A stretch of DNA of 64,000 bases from Diphasiastrum complanatum (Eukaryota > Streptophyta > Lycopodiopsida > Lycopodiales > Lycopodiaceae): positions 34,747,078 to 34,811,077 of the forward strand of contig CM055095.1 of the NCBI GenBank assembly GCA_029204225.1. The letters are read 5' to 3'. Below, piece after piece: positions 54,193-63,719 of the stretch (position 1 is the first letter of the stretch; each line of letters starts with the position of its first letter). The notes under the pieces were generated by a model. It did not search any database. It saw only the letters and a list, made by a program, of their open reading frames with translations, and had not been told where the DNA came from. The position numbers and the translations under genes were made by a program.

Positions 54193-54312
54193 ATGATGAT
54201 GCAGGCTGGGCATCGAAGGCCACTTTTTGTGCTTTATGGAGCGTCCATGGTGGAGTACGCATTTCGACCTGAAGGATGGGGAGCTGCTTTAACTAACATG
54301 TATTCTCGCCAG
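54193..54312 (+). CDS. Exon 1 of a GDSL esterase/lipase (CPRD49/IAH1-like)
   Basis: ATG at 54193 (three ATG codons in a row; first used here) and 40 codons to Gln, followed by a donor GTATGT at 54313. The peptide has 'RPLFVLYGASMVEYAF' and 'GWGAALTNMYSRQ', block I of the SGNH/GDSL hydrolases. The nucleophile Ser is present in 'GAS'; the usual Asp of 'GDS' is Ala, as also happens in the CPRD49 subfamily, where the residue is not strictly kept. The enzymes hydrolyse acyl esters; plant members of this branch are similar to yeast isoamyl-acetate hydrolase IAH1. All introns seen are phase 0. Upstream is a CT-rich 5' region without another in-frame ATG, so this start fits the family's short N-terminus. 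Confidence 0.85.
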
Positions 54313-54481
54313 GTATGTGACCCGTGGATTTTGATTTCTGTCTACAAACCACCACCCCGCTCCATGAGCTTCTGTTTTGTACTTTTTTAAGAAGAGATCT
54401 TTGAAAAAATTGCTCACATTAATATTGTGAGAATTCTCTTTGGGGATGTAATATCCCTTGTTGGTTGTGGCCTGTTTTCAG

Positions 54482-54559
54482 GCAGATGTGTTGCTGAGAG
54501 GCTACAAAGGCTGGAATACTCGTCGAGCATTGGAAGCATTGGAGACCATTTTTCCAAAA
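54482..54559 (+). CDS. Exon 2 of the GDSL esterase/lipase
   Basis: 78 bp, acceptor TTTTCAG before 54482 and donor AAA|GTAAGG at 54560. Encodes 26 residues, 'ADVLLRGYKGWNTRRALEAL' followed by 'ETIFPK'. The Gly in 'RGYKGWNTR' is block II, the oxyanion-hole Gly of SGNH hydrolases. Length, phase and sequence match exon 2 of the plant IAH1-like genes as I know them. The first intron is 169 bp. Confidence 0.87.
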
Positions 54560-56019
54560 GTAAGGTGCAATACAAACTGCTTATCTCACAATTATACTGG
54601 GGATAAAGAAAGCTTGACTAGGCTCATTTCAAGTCATCTCATTTGAAGCCAATTGTTTACTTGGCCTTGAAGTCCTTGATGTCACCTCTAGCACAAACTT
54701 TTGTTGACATTCAACAGTCCTCACAAATATGGTCCTCTGTGCCCTCAACTTTCCACAATAGACGATTGAAAGCTCCTTTGCAATCATTTTCTTAGGTTAA
54801 CCATCTGAGATGCATGAGCTCAATTTCACATTAAGTCATATTTCACCAAAAAGTCATTGCTACTACGAGAACATATGAATGTTGGGCAGGTATCACTATT
54901 TTTAGTGCTAGTTGGGTCCCAATTTTGAAAGGTTTTCGAATAACCAAAACCAACAAGTTCCATTGTATTAGAATATTTGAAGTTTTTTGGTACCATCTCG
55001 TGTCATCCGTGCGCAAGGGCCGTACTCATCTTCTTTGAATCATTCCAAATGATTGTGATCCTGCACTAGTATCAACATGCAATGGAAAAAAATGGGCAGC
55101 TAGTTAAATTTACGAACATTTTATCACACAGATAAGTATACCATAAAATGAAGAACTTGCAAAAATCCTCATCATTTCAACAGGAACATAGTACCTATAG
55201 TTGCATCAAACTGCGGTTCGAACCATCGAACCATTTGGAACCGGGAACCCGTTTGAACCATTTTTGCCCCAAACCAAAAAAAAACAAACGGTTCGAACTG
55301 TTTGCCAATTCGAACCCAGCTAGCCGGTTCGAATCGGGACGAATCGGCTGATTCGAATCGGCTTGCAACACTAGAACATACAAATTCCTCTAGCAATAAC
55401 TAGGACTTGACATATGCATACGGCCGATTCAAATCGGCTTGCAACACTAGAACATAGAAATTCTTCTAGCAATAACTAGGACCTTGGCCGTATGCATACA
55501 ATTGATACCATGTGCATGGCCCCTTTTTACCCCCCTAGTTTGATTATTGCCTTGTGTATTGCATTGGGTTGTATATTGATCCAAGTAGTGGCTAGCCTTG
55601 GTCGAGTTTTGACCCTATTATCAGAACGGTTTTTTGCGGTTCAATTGGATCCGGTCCAGTTTAGTAGCATTGTTTGCAGTTTAGGGTTTTTGAGTACAGC
55701 TTAGTAGGGTTTGGCATGGTTTATTGTGTATTTCACTATGTTTCAGTAAGGTTCAGTCCAAATGTCCGTTCAATAGCATTTGTGGGTTCTGGTCCACAAG
55801 CATCCACGTGAAATCTTGATTATTTGCAACAACCTGAAATACCTTTTGAAACTCTCAATTAGTTGGCATTGGACCTCAGAGAGTCGTGCAAGCGGTCACT
55901 AGTCTCTGAATGCTTTATTTGAAGAGATGTGCCTCAATCCATGAATCAAAAATTGAAGAAATTTGAGTTCTTCAATGAATTTGAATGCGAAACTTGTGAT
56001 AGCAAAGAAAATGATATAC
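54560..56019 (+). other. GDSL intron 2, part before Copia-I
   Basis: Non-coding, with GGTTCGAA-rich sequence at 55210-55370 and a 76-bp direct duplication at 55350-55425 and 55426-55500. No gene frame is recognised. The ATGAA target duplicate of Copia-I follows at 56020-56024. Confidence 0.55.
55350..55500. repeat. 76-bp direct tandem duplication
   Basis: The unit GATTCGAATCGGCTTGCAAC...ACTAGGAC starts at 55350 and again at 55426 with a few substitutions. Confidence 0.8.
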
Positions 56020-56024
56020 ATGAA

Positions 56025-56565
56025 TGTTGGAATTTGTCGCTCAATTCCTAGAATGGAGATACTAATCATACTAGCACCCAAGATTCAATATGAAAGATTG
56101 AAGAGACTTAGATTAATCAAAGGAAAAACATAGCTTGCTACAATGGAATGAGGGAGGTTAGAATTTGTCATACAAATTCTAGATGGAGTTACTAGTCCTA
56201 CTAGCACTCACATGAACCAAGCATAGAGATTAAAGAGAATTCAGATTATAGAAGAATTGAGCAAAGCTCTAACACACTGGAATGATTTGTGGTGGGGCGT
56301 CAACCTACATATATACTTTCTCTAATCTATGTGAAAAGCTAAAAGCAAAAGAACGAAAGCTAATTGCTGAAATAACTATCTATATTGTGTAAAGATCCAA
56401 GGTGAATTTCTAAGTAGTAAAGTAGATGCTAATCTAGTAGTAGTGCGCCCACCTACATGCATAACTAATAAAAAATTAAATTTACTATAATAATAATGGC
56501 CCCTATAATAGCACGCAGGCATGGCCAAACGATCATTAAGGGGTATCAAACATTAATTCCTAACA
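56025..56565 (-). repeat. 3' LTR of Copia-I
   Basis: 541 bp, TGTTGGAATTTGTCGCTC at 56025 to CTAACA at 56565 (plus orientation). It matches 60123-60456 at both ends. It has an internal duplication of the GAATTTGTC.../ACTAGTCCTACTAGCACTCA sequence (around 56160-56210) that is absent from the shorter 5' LTR. Confidence 0.88.
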
Positions 56566-56575
56566 CTCCCCCTTA
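56566..56575 (-). other. Polypurine tract of Copia-I
   Basis: The minus strand reads TTAAGGGGGAG followed by TGTTAGG, as in Copia-A. Confidence 0.8.
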
Positions 56576-56587
56576 ATGTTTACTTTG

Positions 56588-57320
56588 TTATCTATTTATT
56601 ACTCCTAGAAGTTCTCTAAACTTCTGAAATTTTTCTTTGCCAAGTCCTCTGGTAAAGATATCTGCAACTTGCTCTTCCGTAGGACAATAGATAAGCTCCA
56701 CTTCAGCACTTTGAATCTTCTCTTTGATGAAGTGTTGCTGTATTTCAATGTGCTTTGTCCTACTGTGAAAAACTGGATTTTTCACCAATTTAATACAACT
56801 CTGATTGTCGCACTGAATTACTGTAGGTGAATCTTGTACCATATGTAGATCATGGAGAATCCTTCGTAACCATATTGCTTCACTTGCTGCTCTTGTAGTG
56901 GCTCGGTATTCAGCCTCTGTAGATGATAATGCAATAGTATGCTGCTTCTTTGAACTCCAAGAGATAACACACCGGAACCAAGACTAAAAACATAACCTAT
57001 AGTAGATCTTCGGTCTTCCGCATCTCCAGCCCAATCAACATCCACATATCCCTGTACCTTCCAAATTTCAAAGTACCTTGGATATTTCTGAGTATCCGCT
57101 TAGCAGCTCTCCAATGAATCTGCTTAGGCTTAGCCATAAATTGACTAACCATACTCACAACATAAGCAATATCTGGTTTCGTGGTAGACATCCTGATCCT
57201 CCTCAACTTTAGTAATCTTACATCCACTATCATATGGTGTAGAAACAGGCTTCTGCACTCTGACATATTGAACTTTTCAAGAAGTTTATGAGCATACTTA
57301 GATTGAGAAATAAATAGCCC
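56588..57320 (-). pseudogene. Copia-I RNase H
   Basis: On the minus strand: 'KPDIAYVVSMVSQFMAKPKQ' and 'IHWRAAKRILRNIQGTLKFG' (57266-57060), then 'DVDWAGDAEDRRSTIGYVFS' (57045), 'TEPLQEQQVKQYGYEGF' in a shifted frame, and 'TVIQCDNQSCIKLVKNPVFH' with 'SRTKHIEIQQHFIKEKIQSA' (56842-56588). Catalytic Asp and Glu regions are present, but at least two frameshifts separate them. Confidence 0.85.
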
Positions 57321-57992
57321 CTATCCTTCACTCCATACCTCAATCCCAAGAAAATATTGTAGTGAACCAAGATCTTTCATGTCAAACTCCGATGAGAGAT
57401 CTTTCTTGGAATCCTGAATCATACTATGATCTGATCTTGTAATAACAAGGTCATCCACATACATCACTACAATTACAATATGACCATCCCTGATCAGAAC
57501 ATAAAGTGTATGCTCCGAACTACTCTTCTGAAAGCCAAGCTCCTCAAAGTATATGTCAATCCTCGTGTACCATGCCCTGGGTGCCTGCTTAAGTCCATAT
57601 AGTGCCTTGTCCAACTTGCAAACCTTGTCTTCATGTCCTGCTACTATGTATCCCTCTGGCTGCTCTATGTAGATTTCTTCCTCTAGATATCCATTCGGGA
57701 ATGCACTCTTCACATCCATTTGTTGAATATCCCATCCAAATTGAGGTGCCAATGATAAAACTGTCCTCATAGTAGTAGACTTAGCAACTGGTGCAAAAGT
57801 TTTTTCATAGTGAATCCTTTCCTGTTGAGCATAACCTTTTGCCACCAATCTTGCCTTATGTTTATCTATAGAACCATCTGATTTGTACTTAGTTCTATTG
57901 GCCCACTTGCATGCAATGGCCTTTTTACCTGTAGGTAACTGAACAAGTCTCCAACTCTTGTTCTTCATGATTGAGTCGTATTCCTCATCCAT
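57321..57992 (-). pseudogene. Copia-I reverse transcriptase, nearly intact
   Basis: A 223-codon open frame: 'NKSWRLVQLPTGKKAIACKW', 'KHKARLVAKGYAQQERIHYE', 'TFAPVAK', 'FGWDIQQMDVKSAFPNGYLE' (first catalytic Asp), 'LDKALYGLKQAPRAWYTRI', and 'MYVDDLVITRSD' (YVDD). It ends in 'YFLGIEVWSEG' at a TAG. This is the best-preserved RT of the window. It starts with 'MDEEYDSIM' in the usual position after the linker. Confidence 0.9.
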
Positions 57993-58421
57993 AGCTTTCC
58001 TCCAAATATCTTCTTTTTCAAGCCTCTCTGAAAGTAGATGGATCCTTGGTTTCCAATTCTATGGCCATATATGCAAAATGTACATCCCAAACTTTGTGAT
58101 CTCATGATGATCCTCCTGTCGATCCTCTTGTCGATCCTCATCTTCATGTTGCTTTTCAAGCCTAGTCGATCTCCTAGTTCCATGTGTACTTGACTCTCCC
58201 TGTTCCATAATGACACTATCCTTGATAGTTTCATAGTACCATCTAGGCAATCTTCTAGTTTCTGATGTAGGATGCTTCCTGCCTGGTGAAGTAGGACGTA
58301 AGTAAGTATCCCATATACTTGATCTCTCCTTCCTTTTTCCTTTCTCAACCAAGGTCACTCTTGGTACTTGGATTGGCGTAGGCGATACATGTGTCGATAG
58401 ACTCCTGTAATAACTCGTCAC
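57965..58421 (-). pseudogene. Copia-I integrase-RT linker
   Basis: 'VPRVTLVEKGKRKERSSIWD', 'LPRWYYETIKDSVIMEQGES' and a Glu-Asp-Arg-Gln repeat (58105-58145 codes EDRQEDRQED) sit between protease and RT. The integrase that normally lies before this linker is absent: at about 58425 the sequence jumps from the GAG-pre-integrase start to the linker. Confidence 0.8.
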
Positions 58422-58422
58422 A

Positions 58423-59235
58423 CTATATACATACAGATTCCTCCATCTTGGTTCTTATCATAAGGTATCTCTGAAGTTTGTACAACCGTCCTACAAGTAT
58501 GCCCTTAGCTACTACTTCGTTATCCTTCCTCTTGATGAGACACCGCTCTTCATCAAACTGCACCACCGTGTGTTGCTTAGCAATAGCTGATACCGAGAGT
58601 AGGTTTTTCTTAATTCCTGGTACATAAAGCACGTCCTTTATGTCTCCAATTTTCCCTGAAGGTAGTTGAACCTGTACTTTTCCAACTCCTTTAATATCAT
58701 ATGTGTTGATCCATCATCTAATTTCTGAAAATAAGATAGCCAATCCCGTCTAGGTGTCATATGCTTCGATGTTCCTGAATCAATAAACCAACAGTCTTCT
58801 TCCTTCGAGAAGCCACCACTAGAAGATGTCGATGCTAAAAACAACTCATAGTCTTCAAGATCCAAAGCACTCAATTTTGCATTGGGTGCTTCTTCTTCTT
58901 CAGCAAAATTCCCATCCTGCTTTTTCTTGAACTTGTTGTGCCAGCACTCCTTTGCATAATGCCCTGATTTGCCGCAAACAAAGCGGTTTCCTTTTCGAAC
59001 CACTTTCTTTCCATCTTCTGATTGATTTGATTCATTCTCCTCCATATCTTGTTGCTTCTTCTTCTTCCCTTTGCCACCCTTCGTGGACCTTTGCTCTTGT
59101 TTCTTTGCTAGGAATGCTTGTTCCTTTAAACCGTCCCTATTGACAATATTTTGTTGTCTCATTTCTTCTTGTAGTAATATGGAATTCAGCTCATCGAAAG
59201 AAGGCCTCGTCTCCCGTAACGATAGTATCATTAAA
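58423..59235 (-). pseudogene. Copia-I gag tail, protease and start of GAG-pre-integrase
   Basis: 'SLRETRPSFDELNSILLQEE', 'FLAKKQEQRSTKGGKGKKKK', and a knuckle 'RFVCGKSGHYAKEC' in which the first Cys is replaced by Arg (CGC for TGC). The protease 'CWFIDSGTSKHMTPRRDWLS' has D-S-G intact. A frameshift near 58640-58700 leads to 'LYVPGIKKNLLSVSAIAKQH' (58632-58423). The N-terminal gag is replaced by the LTR scrap and stray RNase H segment. Confidence 0.85.
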
Positions 59236-59294
59236 TAGCACCCAGGCATGACCAAACTATAACTAAGGGGTATCAAATAAACATTAATTCCTAA
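59236..59294 (-). repeat. LTR scrap inside Copia-I
   Basis: TAGCACCCAGGCATGACCAA...CATTAATTCCTAA matches the U3 end of the Copia-I LTR at 56509-56563. It joins gag codons on one side and a stray RNase H end on the other, without a polypurine tract. Confidence 0.82.
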
Positions 59295-60062
59295 ATGCTG
59301 TGAAAAACTGGATTCTTTGCCGATTCAATACAACTTTGGTTATCACATTGAAGTATTGTAGGTGTATCTTGCGCCATATGAAAATCTTGTAGAATCCTTC
59401 ATAACCATATTGCTTCACTTGCTGCACTCAGAGTAGCTTGGTACTCTGCCTCTATGGACGATAGTGCAATAGTAAGCTGCATCTTTGAACTCCAAGATAT
59501 AGAACTTGGTCCTGATCCAAGACTAAAGAGATAACCTGTAGTTGATCTTCGATATTCCACATCTCCAGCCCAATCCGCATTAACACATCCCTGCAACTGC
59601 AAAACATCTTGACTTCCATAAAATATACCAAATCGTAATGTACCTTTAATATACCTTAGTACCCACTTCGCAACTTTCTAATGAATTTGTCCTAACCATT
59701 CTAACATCATACGCAATATCTGGTCGTGTAGTAGTTAAGTAGATCAAGCTTCCACAAGCTATCTATATAATGATTCATCTATATCTTGATCTTCCTCAGC
59801 TTTAGTAAGCTTACATCCACTATCGTATGGTGTAGAAATAGGATTGCATTTGACATATTAAACTTCTGAAACTTCTTCAGAAGTTCATGAACATACTTAG
59901 ATTGAGAAAAAGACCATGTTCTTTTCTCCACACCTCAATCCCAAGAATATAATGTAGTGACCCAAGATCTTTCATATCAAACTCTGATGAGAAGTTGGTT
60001 CTCCTCCATGTTGACTCCACATGCAATGACTCTTCTTCGACAATCCGATTGCACACTTGCAA
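59295..60062 (-). pseudogene. Stray RT-end/RNase H segment from a sibling element
   Basis: On the minus strand: 'FSSEFDMKDLGSLHYILGIE' (60000), 'CVNADWAGDVEYRRSTTGYL', 'SISWSSKMQLTIALSSIEAE' (59602-59399) and at about 59310 'AKNPVFHS' before the LTR scrap. It is homologous to 57350-56760 of the same element but differs at many sites, so it came from a different copy. It has its own stops. It occupies the position of the leader and 5' gag. Confidence 0.86.
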
Positions 60063-60110
60063 GACAATCTCTTTTGTAGAATCTCAATAGTTTCCAAGAT
60101 CAAGAAGCTT

Positions 60111-60122
60111 TCTCTGACACCA
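60111..60122 (-). other. Primer-binding site of Copia-I
   Basis: The minus strand reads TGGTGTCAGAGA directly after the 5' LTR; two differences from TGGTATCAGAGC, so a tRNA-iMet site with mutations. Confidence 0.8.
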
Positions 60123-60456
60123 TGTTGACATTTGTCGCTCTATTCCTACAATGGAGATACTAATAATACTAGGACTCACAACCAAGAATCAACATGAGAG
60201 ATTGAATATACTTGGATTAATCAAAGGAAGAGCATAGCTTGCTACAATGGAATGAGGGAGGTGGGTGTTATTAAGGCCAAAAAGCAATACTCTATAAAGG
60301 CCCTTTTGCGCCCTACTACATGCATAGAGGAATTCAAACTTTTACCTTGACTAGTATCTTTGAGTTTGACTTTGACTAAATTAAATAGGCCCTTATAATA
60401 GCACACAGGCATGGCCTAATCAACATTAGGGGTACAAATAAACATTATTTCTAACG
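60123..60456 (-). repeat. 5' LTR of Copia-I
   Basis: 334 bp, TGTTGACATTTGTCGCTC at 60123 to CTAACG at 60456 (the final A of CTAACA is G). Followed by the ATGAA duplicate. It is ~200 bp shorter than the 3' LTR because the middle is missing. Confidence 0.88.
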
Positions 60457-61189
60457 ATGAAACATAAGTCTTGAAAGTAGTTTCACTAGACTACTTCCCA
60501 AGTATGATATTTATGGTGGTGAAAGTGAATTCTTTGTGGATCGTGGTTGTGAAAGAGATTCACAGCTTGTTTTGTATGATGTACCCGAAGTCTAGAATAG
60601 TCTTGGAGAGTGTGTAAAACAAGATGAATCAATTGTTCTATCTTATGTCATAAATGAAACTATTGTTAAAGAAAAGTCTTTTGGAATAGCGGAATCATTT
60701 CTCGTGTGTGAAATGTTTCTCTCTTCAAGATGTTTGTGAAATGTGAATGGTAAAGCACTCTAATGAATGTTTGTGAATTGTGGTGGGACCTACAAATCTA
60801 TTAATCACATATAGCTAGACCATTCGTGACGGATAATCACAGAGCTCATTGGGAATCCTAGAATTGGGACTCATATGTAAGCTATTAGCCACCAATGTCA
60901 CTCGTGAAATTTGAGTTCCAAATATTGCTCGCCTTGGAGACAAAATTATAGAAAACTTATTGCAAGGTCTTGGGATCTAGGTGGTGAGAAAACAATTGTG
61001 GAATATTCTCCAAGTACAAGTCTCCTCCTGGAATCGCTTAAGCTCTATAAGTTTGCTAATTAATTTTCTGAAATTGCATGTCATTCGGTTTGAGATTTTG
61101 GTCGGGTCTCTTGAACACAAGGTATTTTGTACTCCCTTAGCACACATATACTAGTTGAAAATTTTTCAACTATCTATTTCGTTTTGCAG
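60457..61189 (+). other. GDSL intron 2, part after Copia-I
   Basis: Begins with the ATGAA duplicate. A segment at about 60500-60740 is protein-like on the plus strand ('YDIYGGESEFFVDRGCERDS', 'QLVLYDVPEV') with stops; I do not recognise it. It probably derives from an older element. Confidence 0.45.
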
Positions 61190-61330
61190 AATTCTCCTAT
61201 ACCACCATCTCTTGTAGTGATTTTCTTTGGCACAAATGATGCGGCTTTTCCTCTTCCAAGTGGTCGAGGACAATATGTACCTATTCTTGAATACAAGGAC
61301 AACCTTAGGCATATTTGTTCTTACATGATG
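61190..61330 (+). CDS. Exon 3 of the GDSL esterase/lipase
   Basis: 141 bp, acceptor TTTTGCAG before 61190, donor ATG|GTGAGT at 61331. Encodes 47 residues: 'NSPIPPSLVVIFFGTNDAAF' with block III 'GTND' (oxyanion-hole Asn), then 'GQYVPILEYKDNLRHICSYM'. It continues the exon 2 peptide in phase 0 after a 6,630-bp intron. The remaining exons with block V (the catalytic Asp and His) are not in the window; 61331-64000 holds intron, LINE-J and Gypsy-K. The gene may be a functional long-intron gene or a pseudogene cut off by these insertions. No stop or frameshift is seen in the 113 codons present. Confidence 0.85.
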
Positions 61331-61789
61331 GTGAGTTTCAACTTTAAGATGGCCTTTTTTATATTGTGTACTTGATTTGCATATCTATTATGTGAATTTC
61401 ACAAGATTTTGCTGCCAATAAAGTACGTCATTTTTCAAAAAGTAAAGTATGTGATCTTGTCCATATCCAATTATCGACTCAGATTTAGATCAGAGTTACA
61501 ATGAATCTCGATCAGAAGGGTTTTCAAATATTTTAGGTTTAATGGAAGATTTAGTTTTTATGTTTTTTTTTGGCTAGAATTTGGTATTCGTCCAAGTTTT
61601 CAAAAATAGTATTCAATGTGATAACTTTTGGAAGCTAGAAAATGTGGGAGAGATAACTGTATGTTCTTTTATGGCAATCTATGCCAAAATCACATAATCT
61701 TTGCTATGAATCTTATTCTCTTGATACCTTGCTCGATTTGCTATTTTTTGATTATTTGTGAATTTTGAAACCAGTGGTAATGGTATAGC
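61331..61789 (+). other. GDSL intron 3 (start)
   Basis: AT-rich sequence after the exon 3 donor with no coding features. No further GDSL exon is seen on the plus strand. Confidence 0.5.
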
Positions 61790-62395
61790 ATGCTGTTGTC
61801 AAATCCTGCTGCGACTAACGAAAGATGTAATGGGTACAACTGGAGATGCCTGCTGCCGACATCGGTGAGAAAGTCGTCTGTGAGTGTCTCTGGTAGCTCT
61901 ATGAACAACAGGACCCTAAACAATGCGACGCCTCTGGTCTCTGTGTTGGGAAACATCATCGCCTTCGCTATCATCTAGGTCAGGATCAATCCGTGATCTC
62001 CTACGAGAGAAGAAGGACGTGATCTCCAGTTGTGTGGCAACGGCTGAACTGGTTGACATAGATCCTGCCGTAATAGAAACATATCTCTAACCATGAGTAC
62101 AACACGTCGTGAATCCTCGTATGCTGTAATGGATTTCAGTCTAACAGGTGTATCTCAGAAAAGGCAGTGATATCTCCCTCCGTCATAGTATATTGGGCAT
62201 CTGAATAAAAATTGCTCCTCAGATTCCACCTCGGATAGTGAACACAACTAACAAATCCTCTCCTCTCCTGGGATACCTTGGTAGCGTCCAGTCTCAATCT
62301 CAAGCTGGTGTGATGAATCCAAGATGACCCAGTATGAGTCTCAGACCATGTGATAACCCTGAAGCTAGATGGCGTGGTATCATTGGAAGCCTTGC
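61790..62395 (-). mobile_element. LINE-J, 3' LINE fragment
   Basis: 62190-62395 is similar to 5-190 of LINE-A at the nucleotide level, so it is the same minus-strand LINE family further 3'. On the minus strand a frame at 61974-61741 begins 'MIAKAMMFPNTETRG', parallel to 'LMIREMMILRQAL' at the C-terminus of LINE-B. It is broken by stops and is joined at about 62396 to Gypsy-K. Confidence 0.7.
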
Positions 62396-62396
62396 C

Positions 62397-63144
62397 TTAC
62401 TGTATCCCTCTATAAAAAGTGAGTCCGTCGGGTTTGACCTTATCATAGTCGATCTCAAGACCATAATCGGAGATGATATGTCCAAGGTATTTGAGTTTTG
62501 TTTGAAAAAACTCGCACTTAGACTCCTTAGCATAGAGCTTTGCCTGTCTTAGAATATGTAAGACCGCATGCAAGTGTGCTTCATGCTCCTCAAGAGTCTT
62601 ACTATAATTAGAATGTCGTCCAAAAATACCACCAGAAATTTTCCCAGATATGTACGAAGAATATCGTTCATCACCTGCTGGAAAGTTGTTGGGGGCATTA
62701 GTTAGACCAAATGATAAAACAAAAAATTCATAGTGGCCATATCTAGAACGAAAATCAATTTTGGAAACATCCCTCTCATTAATTCTTATTTGATGGTAGC
62801 CCAATTTAAGGTCCAATTTGGTGAAATACTTAGCACCATTCAATCGATCCATTGTCCATCCTTAGTAATGGATAACGGTTTTTGATGGTTATTTTATTAA
62901 GCTTCTTATAGTCGACGCAAATACGTAAACCAGCGTCTTTCTTGCCAACTAACAACACAGGAGCTCCCCAAGGGGATTTACTGGGTCGAATATGGCCCAT
63001 ATGTAAATACTCTTGTAGTTGCCTAGCAACTTCATCTTTTTTCTTCGGGCTCATCCTGTAGGGAAAAAGCGATACAGGAGCGCTGTTATGAAGGAGATCT
63101 ATGTGATGGTCTACACCCTGTGAAGGGGGTAGACCCTCAGGCAA
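62397..63144 (-). pseudogene. Gypsy-K reverse transcriptase
   Basis: '[20 protein letters not shown]', '[20 protein letters not shown]', '[16 protein letters not shown]', '[19 protein letters not shown]' (63144-62880), then '[20 protein letters not shown]' with the first Asp, 'GHYEFFVLSFGLTNAPNNF'. The FLDD codons (TTTTTGGACGAC near 62615-62630) are in another frame because of two small indels, after which 'YSKTLEEHEAHLHAVLHILR' and 'AKESKCEFFQTKLKYLGHII' follow. Catalytic residues remain in the DNA; the reading frame does not. Confidence 0.88.
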
Positions 63145-63200
63145 AGCTGCTCAGGGAATACATCATCATATTCCGTCCTAAGTCTTTTAAAGATTCTACC

Positions 63201-63719
63201 TTAAGGGGTATTTGCTAAATTAATATTTGAAAAAGACAATGCTTTGGGAGAAGACGATACATTGATATTAAAATCTTGAGTAGCAAAAGCATCTATATAA
63301 CAATCATCTTTTAGATAGCATAAATACGCGTGATACTCAGAATCTAATAAACATTGATTCGCTTCATGAGCAGTTACAAAACGTAGATCATGCACATCAC
63401 CTTTAAGATGAACCATAGAGCCATTATGCAAAAAGGATAAATTGTGTGTTACATAGTCCTTCTTCAATGACTTGTTTCTAGCGTAAAACCACTCTTTACC
63501 TAGAATTAGGTCTATGTTATCAAGATTCATAATATGAAAAGACAAACTATCTACATCTGAATCTTCAGCGGTAAGCGAGGGACGAATTGGTCCCAGACCT
63601 GCTGCTCCCCACCCGCCACCATCCTGACCATGTACTTGGTTTGGTCCCTTGGCGCTGTTACCAAGTTGAGCTTCTGCACCAATTAAAATTATGCGTCGAA
63701 CCATCATCAAAAAGAACAC
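63201..63719 (-). pseudogene. Gypsy-K post-protease region
   Basis: 'SLSFHIMNLDNIDLILGKEW' and 'FYARNKSLKKDYVTHNLSFL' match the sequence after the protease of Gypsy-1 and Gypsy-2 ('DVILGKEWFYERN'). The end has 'ALSFSNINLANTP' before a stop. A 5' frameshift separates it from the protease triad at 63690-63720. Confidence 0.8.

Larger units (their letters stand above)
56025..60456 (-). mobile_element. Copia-I, chimeric Ty1/copia element in the GDSL intron
   Basis: A minus-strand element with 5' LTR 60123-60456, 3' LTR 56025-56565 and the duplication ATGAA on both sides (56020-56024 and 60457-60461). Reading from the 5' LTR: primer site, a stray RT-end/RNase H segment (60062-59295), an LTR scrap (59294-59236), gag tail, protease, a pre-RT linker, a good RT, RNase H, polypurine tract, 3' LTR. 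Most of gag and the whole integrase are missing. The extra RNase H and LTR scrap make it a composite of two related copies. Confidence 0.9.
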
